Origin: Lepturacanthus savala
Taxonomy: Eukaryota; Chordata; Actinopteri; Scombriformes; Trichiuridae
Assembly (NCBI GenBank): GCA_030544235.1
Contig: CM060465.1
Span: 32,557,488 to 32,621,487, forward strand
Length of the DNA: 64,000 nt
Reading direction: 5' to 3'
Part shown: positions 61,033 through 64,000 of the stretch, one piece after another
How positions within the stretch are numbered: the stretch's first letter is position 1
How the letters are laid out: the number at the start of each line of letters is the position of its first letter
Position numbers and translations under genes: made by a program
Notes under the pieces: model-generated
Told to the model about the DNA's origin: nothing
Database searches by the model: none
Seen by the model: only the letters and a program-made list of their open reading frames with translations

Positions 61033-62217
61033 TTGTGATAATTGTCTCACTTTTTGATTGTGTGTAGAATAGCATGTTACGTGGGCTTTTATCAGGCCCA
61101 CTGATGAATTCATGAAAGTACGTCCAATTTATTGAAGTATTTAAATCTAAATGCGTGTTATAAAAGACCGTATCACATCTAAATGTTATAGTGTAGTTAG
61201 TTAGCCACAGGCAGTCGCTCACCTTGTAAAATGGTCTAAAAAACCTCTCTGGTCAACATAACTGTAGTGGGAATTCCAGGCTCCTGACTCCGTGAACTTG
61301 GCTATCTCGAGGCATAACTCCACACATTTACAGGCTCAAATCAGCATCAAACAACTAACCGCACCAATACATGTTTTATCCAGTGACAAAATGTTAATGA
61401 TGAACTGTAAGTACCGCAAATCCTTACACAATGCCGTGTGGTTTCCTTTTCTGAACGGTCTGTGTCGCTTGGCATCGGAACCTTCAATAAGGTCTGTTTT
61501 CCTCAGATTTTGCATGACTATTTTAATACAATTTACGATTCTTAGCGATGATGAATTGCGTTCGTGTCAGAAAGCTGTAAAACGCTTAGCAGTCACAGCC
61601 AGTGAATCTTTAGTAAATCCGCCACTGCACGTTTTGGAGGTTTGAAGGGAGACGTAAAGGGCTCCTGGCTTTCTTATGGGAGCGGCGAGATCCACTGACG
61701 CTCTCTATGTGGTCAGTTATTTCAACGGTGGGTTACAGCTGCTCTGCTTTTGCTGTGGCTCCCAGGCTTCTTGCTCGTCCTGCGGTTTGGTATCACCCGA
61801 AGGTGTCTGATGCGTTTGGCCGTCGTGCTCGGGTGGCCTGCCCTGCGGTCGCCCTCTGTTTGGGTTTCTGCTTCATGCTCAGATTAGCAGCTATCTCCTC
61901 CGGGCTCTGGCTTTTCCTGGAAGCTGGCTCATTCATTGAGTATTTGCTTATGTTTCAGTGCGAACTGGCACACTCTTCCGCGTTCCAGATAGCCTCCACT
62001 CTGAATGGTTCAGCTCCGTGCCAGGAGCCATTGTGTACTTCTCTAAATCTCCAACTATTGATTTACAGTTTCAACTACGGTTGGTAGAGCCACTTAAACC
62101 TGTATCCGATCTCTTCGAACATAAACAAATTTCTAAATCACATAATCAAGTATAATAACATACTATTCTTGATACAGAGATTATTTTGTTTATAAACATG
62201 CACATTATGCATTTTTG

Positions 62218-62220
<3 letters not shown>

Positions 62221-62250
<30 letters not shown>
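62221..62250 (+). repeat. (TG)15 microsatellite
   Basis: 30 bp of pure TG followed by GAGAGACGGAGAGA. The long reverse-strand frame across it (62146-62667) includes a His-Thr run from this tract and is not credible as a gene. Confidence 0.95.
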
Positions 62251-62252
<2 letters not shown>

Positions 62253-63141
62253 AGACGGAGAGACATGTTTTTAACTCTGGATAATTGCTGGTGGATTTGA
62301 GTTGTTTACCTACCGCTGCACTCCAATTGTGTGCGTTTGTTGTGTCTGTGGGAGGCTCCTGCGATTTACCGTTTTTTGTATTATCAATATATCTTATTGC
62401 ATGTGATTGCATATACAACGATGTGCAGTAATAATGGGGAATGCCACGCTGAGAGCTTCGGAGCTTAGCGTCGAGATGAAGCAATATCGGTTGCGGCCGC
62501 CAGACTCGAGTTAGTGATACCCCTCTGGAGGTTTCACCGTACAACTCAAACACGATCAATCCCAATAAAGCTGTCACACAGCGCATAAAGATTTCTTCTT
62601 TACACCCTGCTCGTCTCTCCAAAGCGTTTCGTCGAAGCCTCGCTGCGGCATACGCCGTGTTCTGCACTAATGAGAGCGTCTACTCGCCAAAAAACCCAAC
62701 GAACGAATTAGCGGAGATGATTACACCGACTTTTTTTTCTCCTTGCAAACTTTATCTGCTAATCTCTTGTTCTCTTCAGTTTCATTTAGCCTCTGCCTGT
62801 CCGTCTGCTCGGTGGGAATACATCATTGTCTCAGCAGCTAGCGCGTTTCACTCCCTCTTTGAGTGATGAGGAGAATCCCCGAGATGTGCCAAGTGCCGTT
62901 TCCCAGAAGTTTACCAAAGGACGCTGCAGCACCTCTCTCAGCTATCGATGCTTTCATTGTGCTTATTTGCATTCATGATTAGTCTTGCTCTACTTGAAGT
63001 GTGGCCTCATCCCCGCGGCATGAGTCCAGCGCCTTTGTTGGGGTTCTTATAATAAATGCAAAGCCAGGCTTTCTTGATTGGCTCTGTCATTGTCTTGTTA
63101 GCCACTCTGCGGTTTCCTTCATTTAGTCCAGTAAACAGAGA

Positions 63142-63177
63142 TGCAGAAGCTGCTGTTCCTCCTCTCCAGGATGAGAA
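63142..63177 (+). repeat. 36-bp direct repeat, copy 2
   Basis: Identical to 60445-60480 over 36 bases. Flanking sequence on both sides differs. Confidence 0.9.
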
Positions 63178-64000
63178 AGATGGATAGACAGACAGCAGTG
63201 GAGAGGTGAGGGGGGATACAGTTGCTCTGATTCTAATTACAAAATATGAGCTTGCAGTGAGCCAAGACTCGAGCCGGCTATTGTTGGAAACGCCAGCTCT
63301 TGAGAAATCGAATTTGATACGGTCCTCCGATGTTATTTTTCCTGACATGATTTAGATATGTCGACGATTGAGAAAGACACCGATCAAGGGAAGACGAGAC
63401 AGAGGACATGAGCGCCTGGCAGAGGCAGAGGTGGGCCAACGCAGCGGCGGCCCCGGGCCTCGTCATTCTCACGAGAGCGCTGCTGGTTTAGATTTGGGAG
63501 CCGGGGCACGGTGCCAGGGGCTCTTTTCACCGGGGATGAGCCACTAATCTGAGTTTGTGTCCCACTGATGGGGCTTCCTGACCAGTTGAGGATGTTGTCA
63601 TCATCAGTTAATGTTGAACTCGCTCACGGGAGGGGTCACATGAGCCGCTGCCAAGCAGCCGCTGCAGACAGGGCGGGAGAGGAGGGGAGATGGAGGGAAC
63701 AGCGATGTGATGGACAGAGGTGTGTGGCCCGGGCCCCGACATTTTCCATTCCAAGTGGAAAAAGGACCCATCAATGTGTTATACACATCATTATTTAAAT
63801 TTGACCTTCTTTTCTATATTTTAATTAGGTTTGTCAATTGGTGACATTTTGGCAATTGGCACTATTATTATTTTTCACAGCTTTAATGGTGCAAGATTTT
63901 TAGTCTAAAAACTGTAATTGAGAGTGAAGATAATATCATACCTTAGTATTTCTCTTTTTAAATGAGTGTGTTTTATAACTTATTTCATTTGAACGCTACT

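Larger units (their letters stand above)
61033..64000. other. intergenic end of window, no gene recognised
   Basis: 61290-62100 and 62430-62680 are richer in CpG than their surroundings and may be an unrecognised repeat or CpG-island-like DNA. A (TG)n lies at 62221-62250. 63000-63800 is mixed composition with GA-rich patches. No exon, RNA or promoter can be supported. Confidence 0.5.

Noticed and set aside
62146..62667. 173-codon reverse-strand frame
   Set aside because: Contains a His-Thr run from the (TG)15 microsatellite and no domain; long because the local sequence is GC-richer.
33500..64000. Search for exons of expected fbln1 neighbours such as atxn10 or wnt7b
   Set aside because: No stretch matched the conserved words I know from these proteins; not claimed.

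Overview
This is vertebrate genomic DNA, almost certainly from a ray-finned fish and plausibly a percomorph teleost. The evidence is small exons with clean GT/AG boundaries, many compact introns (about 80-1,000 bp), and an interspersed-repeat set typical of teleosts: TA-flanked Tc1/mariner-like MITEs, a TTAA-flanked piggyBac-like MITE, hAT-like elements, L2/Rex-type LINE debris and long (GT)n tracts. The species cannot be named from the sequence. No bacterial, plasmid or phage genes, CRISPR array, rRNA or tRNA was recognised.

The only gene I can support is fibulin-1 (fbln1), on the + strand over roughly the first 33.5 kb. Exons 2-14 (862-13832) encode the anaphylatoxin-like modules (exons 2-4), a linker, and nine EGF-like modules, mostly one calcium-binding EGF per phase 1-1 exon. 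Exon 1 with the signal peptide is upstream, or ends at base 25 at the very window edge. The transcript then has two alternative 3' ends, as in mammals. The fibulin-1C terminal exon lies at 14722-15103 with nearby poly(A) signals. The fibulin-1D end uses three further exons (18948-19093, 21215-21355, 32361-32500) across introns of 5.1, 2.1 and 11.0 kb, with poly(A) signals at 32928 and 33476. Every splice phase closes. Without exon 1 the predictions are about 656 aa (C) and 671 aa (D), close to the mature human isoforms. Fibulin-1 is a secreted extracellular-matrix and basement-membrane glycoprotein.

The introns are full of transposon relics. Four copies of one Tc1/mariner-like MITE sit as two head-to-head pairs, one flanking exon 3 and one flanking exon 8. 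Two opposite copies of a piggyBac-like MITE bracket exons 9 to C. A fold-back element lies just upstream of the C exon. An hAT-like relic ends 22 bp before the last D exon and overlaps its best branch-point candidate. These are the most interesting structures seen.

From about 33.5 kb to the end (30 kb) I find no convincing protein-coding gene. The tract holds MITEs, an L2-type LINE 3' end, microsatellites, local duplications, and some less repetitive GC/CpG-richer stretches (about 56.2-58.5 kb and 61.3-63.8 kb) that could be conserved regulatory DNA or promoter-proximal sequence of an unseen neighbour. No novel multi-gene system was found.
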